Of a stretch of DNA of 64,000 bases, positions 17,925 through 29,900 are shown one piece after another. The notes under the pieces were generated by a model. It searched no databases and was not told the DNA's origin. It saw only the letters and a list, made by a program, of their open reading frames with translations. A program made the position numbers and the translations under genes. The stretch comes from Bugula neritina (taxonomy: Eukaryota; Bryozoa; Gymnolaemata; Cheilostomatida; Bugulidae), in contig OZ037767.1 in NCBI GenBank assembly GCA_964035545.1, positions 17,014,781-17,078,780 on the forward strand, read 5' to 3'. Every line of letters begins with the position of its first letter. Position 1 is the first letter of the stretch.

Positions 17925-20734
17925 TCCAATCGTTAGCTCGAACAAACTTGTACTGAGTGACTGCGACTGATACAGCTGAATTAATAACAGGTTCCTGATT
18001 AGCTCGACGCGATGCGATGGGCTGCAGAAGGCAAGTTTCGAGTATACTGTAAATCTTCTACGTAACCCAATGTTTGGCTAAAGTTGGTGAAAACTGTCAA
18101 TATTTTATTGATTATTTTAAACTGAATAATAAATTATTACTCAACTGCTTTCAAGTATTATTTACTACTTATTTTTAAAACATATTATTTGCTCAAAAGT
18201 TTTAAATCAATTTTTTTCATGGGAAAAGAATGGGACTGATGAACAAAAATTTTGCCCTACATGAATAATTTGTTTAAAAAATATCAACTTACATTAACAG
18301 ATGCATATAAAAATTAATTTTTTTGCATAATAGATAGGGTCAAAGGCATACAAGCAATCGAATAGCTACGTGCACCAGTTGGAAAGTGAAGTTATATGGA
18401 TATGGTACCCGGCTCATAGTAGAGGTGTTACAGTGGTATGCAGTGCTATTTGAATTTACGTAGATGGGTTGTAGATATTAGCAGCGTGTGCATGATATTT
18501 GGCACTGAGTGATAACTAATCCGCCATGTGAACGTCACCATATTGTTCTCACTCACAATGATTATTTCACCAGGCTCATCTTCTGTCTCATTCAGCTAGC
18601 AAACTTTCCATCTCGAATCATCACAAGACAGATGAAAAACAGTTTCTATTACAATTCGGGGAAGTTTATTATCATAATTCGGGAAGTTTTTGACTCAATA
18701 ACTATGAGCAATTTTACTTCTAAAATGATGGTGTTGATTTGTCCACAAATTACTTGCATTGACACGATGGTAGAAAGTTAGATAAGTATATAGCTTGAAT
18801 ATCAACACACTACGGGTCCCTAAAATTAGTACAAGTACAATATTATGCTGTTTTTTTTATCTAAATTGGAAACATATTATGTTGTTTTGCCCTTCTTTAC
18901 TCACACTTTAGGTATATTTGTGAGCGTGCAAAAGCTCAGAAGGCAGCTTATTTATGTTAACACAACTCCCAAAACAAAGAACTCAACTGTTCAATTATCC
19001 ATTTTTTATTTTTAAATGCAGAGAAGATGTTTGCCATATAATGAAGTAACAGCTCACTAGTGCATATTATTTACCTCATTTATTACCACTCTACCCTGTG
19101 AATGACCCATAAATCTGTCTGTCTGTGTGTCTGTACACTAAACACTTGATATTATTGTGTTATGGGTTTTGGTTGTTAGTATGAAGTTTATTGAATCTAT
19201 AAATGTGTGCATGCACTAAACACATGGTGTGCAGTTATAGTAACAGACTATAACTACATTGTGAAAGAGCTGAAGGGAATAATCAACAAGAAAGTGTAGC
19301 TAATGCAACATATCTGCCCCCAACGTAGTGTATTTATCTCTTGAAGGTGTGTAGCAGTGCATGTTGTAATCAGTGTTTGGTTCTAAGGCTAAAGAAGGTC
19401 ATGACACTAAAGCTATATAAACCTCACAACAACAACAGTTGGTTATAATATTCCCCTTATCTGCTGCACTTATTCCAATACAATAGAGATATGAGGTAAT
19501 TCTTATATACAATCCACTCTGTTTACAATATCAACTGTTCTATGAAAAACTTACCCATTTTATCTCTTCTTATGTAATAAATAGATTATTTATTTGTATA
19601 ATAGAATGAACAATACGGCTATATAAATAAATTGTTTTTGTTTGTTTTTACTTCTAAAGCACTGGAGTCAGCTGATAGATAGCATATAATTATAGCCTAC
19701 GCTGTAGAATAGTATCTATAACTTGATCCTACCAGTATTCTACACACATAAGAAGTTATCTTCTCTTGAAGTTATAGCTATGAAATGAATAGTTATTATA
19801 TAATCTAGAGCTGATGAGTGGAACTTGGGTTAACTAATAAGCAGCGATTGGCTTAGCATGTTCCAATCATGCATTCAGTTGCTTCTGTGAAACAATGTCA
19901 TTAATTTGATAATTGGCCCAAATCTGATAACATGAAAAGAATATATTAAATCTATACTTTTTATGGTCAGAAGTTGTATTGGAAGACAAATTCCATGTTT
20001 ATGAAAATTTCCAGCAATATATCGTCAAATATCAACAGCATTGCATAGTTTATGCTACAACATGCACTTCTGACGTCATTATTCCCTTTCTCTATAGCGG
20101 AGAAGTTTCTACACATGAGGTGGAGTATTACAGAATTCAAAGTCGAACTGGACTTCAGTTAACTGCACACAATAGACTGGGCACCTACTAGTGCAGATAA
20201 TAGACTGGGCACCTACTAGTGCAGATAATAGACTGGGCATCTATATATACTAACATTTATTTGACATGATAGAAAACAGACGAGTTAAAACTTCTCTGAT
20301 TGGCTGCATTTTATTAACTTTACTAACTGACCAAATAAAAAGCCGTTTTATTTACAGAGTTTGAAAAAAACTTCTGAATTTAATTTACAACTAGAAATAA
20401 ATAAATAAATAGACAGCAAACACTGAGATATTTATGAGATTGCGATGCAAAAGATAAAAATACAGCTAAACTAGCCAAAACCTAAAAACTAACGTCACAA
20501 CTTCTACTCCACTATGAATAAACTTTATTTCAAGAATAGCATAACTAAAGTTAGTTTGACTATCTGTACAGTATGTGTTCTCTAGTGATGACTATACTAT
20601 ACTATAATATATGTCTCTAACAGAAATGTACAACAGTATGACAAATAAGTGTGATTATTTGGTGGGCGAATTAAAATAAAAATGAGTATTTCATAGTCAC
20701 ATAAGTGTTTGTTCTTAATTATTGGCAACTGTTA
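17925..20734. other. Intergenic region between IP3 3-kinase and PTK7
   Basis: AT-rich sequence upstream of the IP3 3-kinase start and downstream of PTK7. No open reading frame here shows family similarity. A TTTATT (AATAAA on the minus strand) at 20524-20529 is a possible PTK7 polyadenylation signal. Confidence 0.5.
20524..20529 (-). promoter_or_regulatory. Possible polyadenylation signal of PTK7
   Basis: AATAAA on the minus strand, about 410 bp downstream of the PTK7 stop codon. It is the first clear hexamer I see beyond the tandem array. Confidence 0.35.
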
Positions 20735-20960
20735 GTTACTACTAGTACACAGTGACTGTTACTGCTAGTACACAGTGACTGTTAGTTACTGCTAGTACAC
20801 AGTGACTGTTAGTTACTGCTAGCACACAGTGACTGTTACTACTAGTGCACAGTGACTGTTAGTTACTAATATAATACACAGTGAATATTATTTTCTGCTA
20901 GTACACAGTCACAGTTACTGCTAGTACACAGTCAGAGTTAGTTACTGCTAGTACACAGAG
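20735..20960 (+). repeat. 27-bp minisatellite running into the PTK7 stop codon
   Basis: The unit resembles GTTACTGCTAGTACACAGTG followed by ACTGTTA. The last coding residues of PTK7 (LCTSSN and the TAA at 20940-20938) are read from array units on the minus strand. Confidence 0.9.
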
Positions 20961-23900
20961 TTAATATTTGACTAAAGTCAGGTCTGTCCTTCAAGCAGGA
21001 CGACCAACACTGATAGGCTATAGACTGCATTTCTTGAGGGATACAGTCCCCGGTGATGGGTTGTAGGTCTCCCTTCTCGTACCCCCTCAACACCTGCTCA
21101 TTGGTCAACTCGGAGTACGGGATATTCCCGCCACTGAACACCTCAAACACGAAACAACCGAAGCTCCAGACATCTGACTTCGTAGAGTAATCATCCTCGA
21201 GCCACGCTTCTGGCGCGGTCCACCTTAGAGGGACCAGTAGGCCGGCCTTGTTCTGCACGTACTCGCTGGCGTAGATGTCCTTAGATAGACCGAGACTCGA
21301 CACTTTGATGTTGAGGTTCGGCTCTATCAGCACGTTGCGAGACGCCAAGTCTTTATGGATGAATCTTCTGCTGGCCAAATAGTTCATGGCAGTAGCAACC
21401 TGCAGCGGAAAGGGGCAAGTAGAAACGGACGTAGCAGTGAATTACAATAGCAATCTGCAGCAGACATCTGATAACCTCCTACCTGGTGACATATGGCCAG
21501 CTTCTGAGCTGTTGTAGGTGGGTCTATCGTTAGTTCCTGCCCACCATTACTGTTACTAGTAGCCAATAGAAATTGCTTCAGATCTCCCTGAATAACAACC
21601 AATGAGCATCAAGGTATCAGTTCATTGACCAATGAACATCAAGCTGACAAAACAATGCAGCAAAAAATTTGAAACAAGAAGCTTTATTTTGTTAATTTGC
21701 ATATTACAGAGATGTCAGAGTAGCAGCTTGAGCACAGCACGTACCCGACTATCCTTTACAGCGTCACTCACCCACTCGCAGTACTCTAGTACCATGTAGA
21801 TGGGATCCATCTCCCGGCACACCGCCAGCAGTCTGGATATCCTGATGTGTCTCAGCTTGTGGTACATCTCCATCTCATACTTGAACTCTGCCCTCACCGC
21901 GTCGTCTCTGCTCGTCAGACGCTTCACACACACCAGCTCCGTCTCGCTGTCGGCAGCAGGGGGGTTGCTCAGTCCGGCAGCCTTCGCCAGGAACACGTCT
22001 CCATACATTCCATTACCGAGGACTCCAATGTTGACGAGCTTAGACCTGTCATACTTCACCATACTGGCTGAGCCCTTAGACACAGAGCTGTCTGCACTCT
22101 CATAGCCCCGAATACGGGGCGTAGTGGTAGGGCCCCGACTTCCAGCATAGCCATTGTGCAGTTGCTGTTCGTGAGATATATACTGGTTTGGGGTGGAGGA
22201 GAGAGAAGCAGCTGCTGCAGTAGTAGAGTCAGCGGTAGTAGACATCAGCCTCTCCGTCTCGTGGGATGCCATCTCTTCGTTCATTGGATGCATTTGTAAA
22301 TTACCTGCATGAGTAGTACAGTTTAGTTATCACTCTATACTGTGTGCTCACTCAACTCTACACTCTATACTGTGTGTTCACTCAACTCTACACTCTACAC
22401 TGTGTGTTCACTCAACTGTGTCACTATTTAGCCCGAGTTCCTCACCTTTCTTATGAACACGGTGACGCCTCTTTCTCCTCACCCTCCTCAGGCTGCAGTA
22501 AGCTATCAGCACGATGACGAGAATAAGGTAGGCAACTGACGCTGACACTGCTATGACTATCGTCTTAGTCATGCCGATGCCGGCTCTGTCACCAACATCC
22601 GGGTATTCCACTGGCGAGGTGCCGTTTCTAGCGTCGGCTAAACCAGCACCATATTGAAGATAAGATGTACATTACATGGGTAATCAGTGATCTCTTATTC
22701 ACATTATATTACAATAAACAGAGGTCAATGGTACTTACCAGAGATGACGACTCCAATCTCCACGCGGTTAAGTCCTCGTATATTACCCACAACGCACCTG
22801 TATATCCCCTGATCACTCTTTACTGCTGAGCCAATGAGGAGAGAGCTGTTGGGAAGTTGCTACAAACACACCAGAGTTAGTAATTGATTACAAATATGGG
22901 TCAAGGAATATAGAAATATCGAAAACTTGACTCAATTTTTCAAGAAAGACAACTCCAAATTTACTAAAAACTCTTGAATGGTAGAGAATGACTATAGGCG
23001 AGTATTTAACAAAATTAATTAATGCCAATGTTAGTTTATACACTAGCCTAGCCCTAGACCCTAACATAGCCCTAGGACTTGGTACATACTTACATAGATA
23101 CGGGATGCAGAGCTGTTAGCCTCAAATATAGCCCCATCTTTGTCCCAGGTGACGTGCGGGGCGGGATCTCCAGCAGCCTCACAGTGCAGCATAGCCGAGT
23201 CTCCAGTAGCTATAGTCTGGTTCTTAGAGCTGTAGGAGATGGTGGGGCTCACCCCCACACTGATGGAGATGGTGGTGTTGATGGAACTGGGGCCATACAG
23301 AGAGTAGAGAGTAGAGTCAGGTACTGAGGCTACACACATGTACTGTCCAACAGCTGAGTTCTGCACGTTGGTGAAGGTGAGGGTACCTGTTGTGTGAGAA
23401 TAATCTACCTGTATATTCTACCTGTGTATTCTACCTATGTATTCTACCTGTGCATTCTACCTGTGTATTCTACCTGTGTATTCTACCTATGTATTCTATA
23501 TATTTTAGTAATGTAAGTATCAGATAAGTTCTGAATGTTGAGAGAATAACCAGCGATTAGCCAATGCTTTTAACACGCAGACACACAGACAGAGTAGAGG
23601 ACACACAGACAGACCTGAATTGCTGGAGACTCCATCAGGGTAGGAATCCCTCACTAAGTTGTTGACCACGTGGTGCCAGGAAACAGAGGGCGTGTCTTGG
23701 GCGACAGCGTGGCATCTTATAGATTGGGTAGATCCTCTCTCAAACACCATGCTTCTGGGTGGAGGGTAAAACCGGAGAAGTTCTGCAAAGAGCACATAAC
23801 TGAGGTGTGCTGACACTTACTGAGGTACGCTGACACAGAGCTGGAGTATGCTGACACTTACTGTGGTATGCTGACACTTACTGTAGCATGCTGACACTTA

Positions 23901-26900
23901 CTGTGGTATGCTGACACTTACTGAGGTATACTGACACTTACTGTGGTATACTGACACTTACTGTGGTGTGCTGACACTTACTGTGGACACTGAGATATGC
24001 TGCCACAGAGCTGACAGAGGGCTGCTGCTGTGTGTAGACAGTGCAGGAGTAGAATCCTTCCATTGAAGACTTGACTTTGAGTATAGTGAGTGTCCCAGAT
24101 GTGTGATCTACTGCAATCTCCTGTCCTCTAATCATGTTGTACTGTATGATAAATCATATCATTATATAGTATATCATATAATTATATAGTATATCGTATC
24201 ATTATATAGTATATCATATCATTATATAGTATATCATATCACTATATAGTATATCATATTATTATATAGTATATCATATCGTTATATAGTATATCGTATC
24301 ATTATATAGTATATCGTATCATTATATAGTATATCATATCAGTATATAGTATATCATATCATTATATAGTATATCATATCATTATATAGTATATCATATC
24401 ATTATATAGTATATCATATCATTATATAGTATATCATATCATTGTATAGTATATCATATCACTATATAGTATATCATATCACTATATAGTGATATGATAT
24501 ACTATATAGTATATCATATCACTATATAGTATATCATATTATTATATAGTATATCATATCATTATACAGTATATCGTATCATTATATAGTATATCGTATC
24601 ATTATATAGTATATCATATCATTATAGAGTATATCCTATCATTATATAGTATATCATATCATTATATAGTAGAGTTTTCTTACCTTCTGGTGAAGTGGCT
24701 GTCCATTGAATAGCCAAGTAACGTTAGTCCAGGGAGGTTTAGACCCAGTGTATTCACAGGGGAGCTGCACCAGCCTCTCCTCCCTAGCTGTCGTGTTTAC
24801 AGGACCACGGGTTATCTGCGGAGTTTCTACATAACCAACAACATGATGTCTAACTATAACCTAACCTCAACCTCTAACTTAACCTCGACATCTAGATAAA
24901 AACCAATGAGATCTAACTACAAACCAATGAGATCTAGACTCACCCGTCACGGCTATCTCAACAGAAAGCTCTCTCGAGCCGACCATGTTCTCAGCTACAC
25001 AAGTATAGTTGTTGGCGTGTTCACTGTGGGCCTCTTCTATCACCAGCTTAGTACCCTCCAGGATGTTGAGGTGAGGGCCATTCTGTACGGGTATCCTCGG
25101 GGATCTGTACAACCACCTGCGCCAACAACACACTGTGTAGTCATGTCATATTCTGACAGCACCTGACATACACTGACAGCACCTGACATACACTGACAGC
25201 ACCTGACATACTCTGATAGCACCTGACATACTCTGACAGCACCTGACATACACTGACAGTACCTGACATACACTGACACACACTGACAGCACCTGACATA
25301 CTCTGACAGCACCTGAGATACTCTGACAGCATCTGACATACTCTGACAGCATCTGACATACACTGACAGCACCTGACATACTATGACAGCACCTGACATA
25401 CTCTGACAGCACCTGACATACTCTGACAGCACCTGACATACACTGACAGCACCTGACATACTATGACAGCACCTGACATACCCTGACAGTACCTGACAGC
25501 ACCTGACATACTCTGACAGCACCTGACATACTATGACAGCGCCTCATGCTGGTTTAAAACAAAAGTTACCTCACAGAGGGTGTTGGAACCCCTTGCGGTC
25601 TCACACAGTCTATTTCTAGCCTTTGACCTTGAGCTATAACCGTAGGCCGGGTGATGCTAACTGCGGGGACGAGATTCTCTTTATTGAACCTCCCCAAACC
25701 TGAAGAGACACAAGTCAATAGAACCCAGGCTACACAACTGACTAGTGAATCAACTCAACATATACAGGCATCATTCATTCTAATAGCCTAATAACTGATA
25801 CTCCAACTCTGTGTGTTGTGGGAGGTACCCCCAGAGCCCTAGTATGTTAGTATATACTGGGTGATAGACTTACGGGCCATCTTCAGCTCCGCAGTAAATG
25901 ATTGAACGCTGCCGTCAGCCCCAACTCCCTGACACACGTACGTCCTTTCATCTGACTTCTTCACAGACTTGATGTACAGCGTACCATTTGGGTAGACAAC
26001 GGACCTGGGAAGTATTACTGTATACTAGAAGTATATTACCTGGTATTACTATATTACTAGAAGTATATTACCTGGTATTACTGTATACTAGAAGTATATT
26101 ACCTGGTATTACTATATACTAGAAGTATATTACCTGGTATTACTAGAAGTATATTACCTGGTATTACTATATACTAGAAGTATATTACCTGGTATTACTA
26201 GAAGTATATTACCTGGTATTACTGTATACTAGAAGTATATTACCTGGTATTACTGTACACTAGAAGTATATTACCTGGTACTATTACATACTAGAAGTAT
26301 ATTACCTGGTATTACTGTACACTAGAAGTATATTACCTGGTATTACTAGAAGTATATTACCTGGTATTACTAGAAGTATATTACCTGGTATTACTGTATA
26401 CTAGAAGTATATTACCTGGTACTATTGTATACAGGAAGCAGACTACTGACTCCCTTCACCCAGCTGATGGACTCGGCGTTGACGAACATGCAGTGTAACC
26501 AGACATCTCTGCCAGGCAGAGTGACCGTAGTCTTGCTGAACAGACTGTCACTCAGATATGGCAGGTTTGGCTCTGTAAAACATAGAGCACCTGTCAACCC
26601 TGCCAGCTATGGTAGCAAAACATTAACTATGGAGTTAAGGTGTGTGTAGAGACAAAGTGAAGTGAAATGTCATTGGTGATAGTTCTGCTGGTGTGTCAAA
26701 GTGTCACTATAGTGCAAGTACCTGCTTATCTGTCAGGGTAGTAGCCTACTATAGAACAAGTACCTGCTGATGAGTAAGGGCACATGCACCTACTTGCAAC
26801 ATGAATCAAGTACTCACCCAAAATGTCAGATATTTTTATCACAGGACAGTAGCTGTTTGTTGAGCAAGCTGTATTTGAAGACCAAACAGTTTTTAGTGAG

Positions 26901-29900
26901 AAATAAAGAAATAGAAATATCCGCATACTAAAAGTGTAACTTAATTCCAAATGTGACTATGTTATAAACTTTAGAGGAAAGCAAGTAACCCCAGGAAAGC
27001 TAATTGAGATAAATAAATATATGCTAACTGAAAGGACCATGATTACTGTGATTTCACTGTGATTAAGGAGCAGGGGATATTGATTATAAGTTATGTTAAA
27101 GTGTGTAGAGGAAGGCAGAGTAGCTGTAAACTAAGATTGTAGTTAGCATGACATTCAGAGATCAAAGTAATTAGACTAGACATCAAATACAGAGCTTAAC
27201 TGTCTCCACATCGCAGTGAATAATCCAAGGTCGCTTAGTTAACAGGGACATTCATTTAGTTAACAGAGGCACACTTGATCAGCTTTAATAGCAAATGCTT
27301 GGAATAGAAAGAAAGCTAGGTTTGTGAATGCCCTGTTTCAGCTCAGCGTATTCTATTAAAGAGTTGTTCAGAGGAGAGATAACTCTGTACCATCAGTTTA
27401 AATGGTAATATTGAATATGGTGACAGTACAGAGAGTGAAAAATTTAATTTGGTTTGATTCAGTATAATGAATTTTAATGCAGTATATAGTGGGGGTGCCA
27501 ACATGCAAAAATGGGCGGGTGGAGCACATCAATACTAACCTTTGTTGCTATATATCACTGCAAAGCTAACATTCTACTGATCTCAGATCTGCGAGTACCT
27601 TTTTTGTATCTGGGGGGGTTCTCTCGTGAGAGGGGTGGATATACAGGGGTTCAGCATTTTTCAAGGGGGGACTATGGAACTCTAAATATTTAATTTTCTG
27701 AGTAGTTTAAGTTTGACATTAAAAATATTTTCAAGGAATGTTGTACACATATGAAACTTTCTCTAACAAAAGTTTTGACCAAAAATAAAAAAGTGGGCGG
27801 AGCCTATAATATGACAAACTACTTTTTTGCATATACCGGATATTCTCTAAACTGCTACTTTTCTGTTCTAGCATTTAGAATGTTGATTTTTGGTATGAAA
27901 ACACTCTATTGTGTTCTAATAATGCTCCCCAGTTTTCATTACATTCTGAACTATATAACTTCTTTCCCAACCATAACAAATAAAAAACATAAAACGGGAG
28001 TTATCTCCTCCGTTATAAATTATTGCATTTCTACCCAATAATATTGCTCTTTGCTGATAGGAACAACATCAGCATGATAAAAATGTATTCTTAGTGTATT
28101 TATATTAGCTTATTGACTTATTTTGAATAACTGATTACAATCAATACTATTAATATTCAATATTTACTGTATAAATTGAGTGTCAGCAATAATTAACAGA
28201 CCACTAATATTCCATTTTTTATCCATAAGTATAGTAACATAAAATATGGTTCATAAAAAAGTAATATTATGATTTCAGCATCACAAGCAATTACTATGCT
28301 CTTTTATATCAGATATTGGTAGACATTTTAATTTTATTTATTTATAAATAAGATGGTATTTAAATTTTAATTTACAATAGATCAAGCTTTATTACAAAGT
28401 TTTGTTATCTCTAGCGCTTATATACCAAATTAAATATATTATAATTCTTCATCAGAACTGTGTTTGTTGCCATCATCATCATAATCAGGCTCTTTGTTTG
28501 AAAAAGAAGACTGGCCACTTTTGTTGTTGCAATCGAAACATTCACATAAACCACAGCATTTCATCATCAGGCGCTTGCATTTGCATGCTTTACTCTTGCA
28601 GCTTGCTTTTTTGTATTTACATGCTGTTAAAATCACATCTGCATTGCTCTCAAAATCATATTTTATTGGAGTCAAGCTAGTGTCCCAACCATGGTCAAAA
28701 ATTGGCTGATGAAGTAAAATAGGTGTTAAAGCAAGTTGCCAAAGTGTAACTTGATAGTTGGCTCGTTTCACGTGATATTCTAAGGAATTCCTGCTAGGTG
28801 GTAGCTGTGCTTCACTGGAGACATTTTTTAAAGCCAATATTTTATATCTTCCTTCAGTGATATCATCATAGGCACCATATAGGTTGGAGACAAATCGTTC
28901 ACACTCTAAGTATGTTTCATCTGATAATGGGGACCAATCATCAGAACCTAAAGACAGATTATAGCGTCCCTTTTCAAGTACCTCCAAAGCACGCTTTTTA
29001 GATATTCGGAAGATAGAACTTACTGAATCCCAACCTGTAAGTGCATGGAGTGATAACAGATTCTTGAGAACTTTTTGTGGAATTTTTTTGGCTAATTCAG
29101 AAAGAGATATATATCTTCTGTGACTCCATATTCCAACAAAGATTACTACATCTTTATTAGCCTGCTCAGTTAAAACATTACTAAAATGATGTTAGGCGCA
29201 ATAATAGCAACATCGGTATCTACTGATCTTATTACTACCAAATCGTAATCACTCAGTGCATTAGCTGCGTGAAGGATTGGTCTGCTTCATCATGATTGGA
29301 TTTCAATTTGTTACAATTGTAACGATAATGGTTTTGCAGAACACAGACTTCTTTGGCACTACACACTAAAAATGTACCAGCTGGAATTTTCTCAATATGT
29401 CTACTCTACACCTTCACTATGTAATCTATACCAACTCATTTTTGTTGTGAATATTGCTCAGAAAAGCACTCCAGTTTTTAGGAACAGGCACGTTGTCATG
29501 AATAATGGAAATAGAGCACATCTGTTGGGCACCCCGTCTAATACGCTCTTGTGTTTTAATTGATGTTTCAGAATACACGTCAAACACTACATCAACCCTT
29601 GTATATCCTTTGCCACATTCAAGAAATACTTCCAACATCTTCAGAGCGTAGTTATAAAAAGTGCCTGATGTTTTTGTCGAGTGAAGTATGCACATACCGT
29701 CAATAATGACCGATTTGTTGGTGGACAGTTGACTATCATCATTGGAGACCCTGTTTCCAAGATATTTCTCTTCCAAAATATGCATTAGTTGCGATATGCA
29801 TATTTTTCTCATCTGTCCGTTTTCAGTAAATAGAGCAAGAGGAATGAGACCAATTTCTTTCTCTAGAACTGTATGCAAATCTACTTCTCGGCTTTTGGCG

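Noticed and set aside
18509-18781. 90-codon plus-strand open frame
   Set aside because: No family similarity, AT-rich codon use, and an internal near-duplicate of GGGAAGTTTATTAT/CGGGAAGTTTTT that suggests non-coding sequence.
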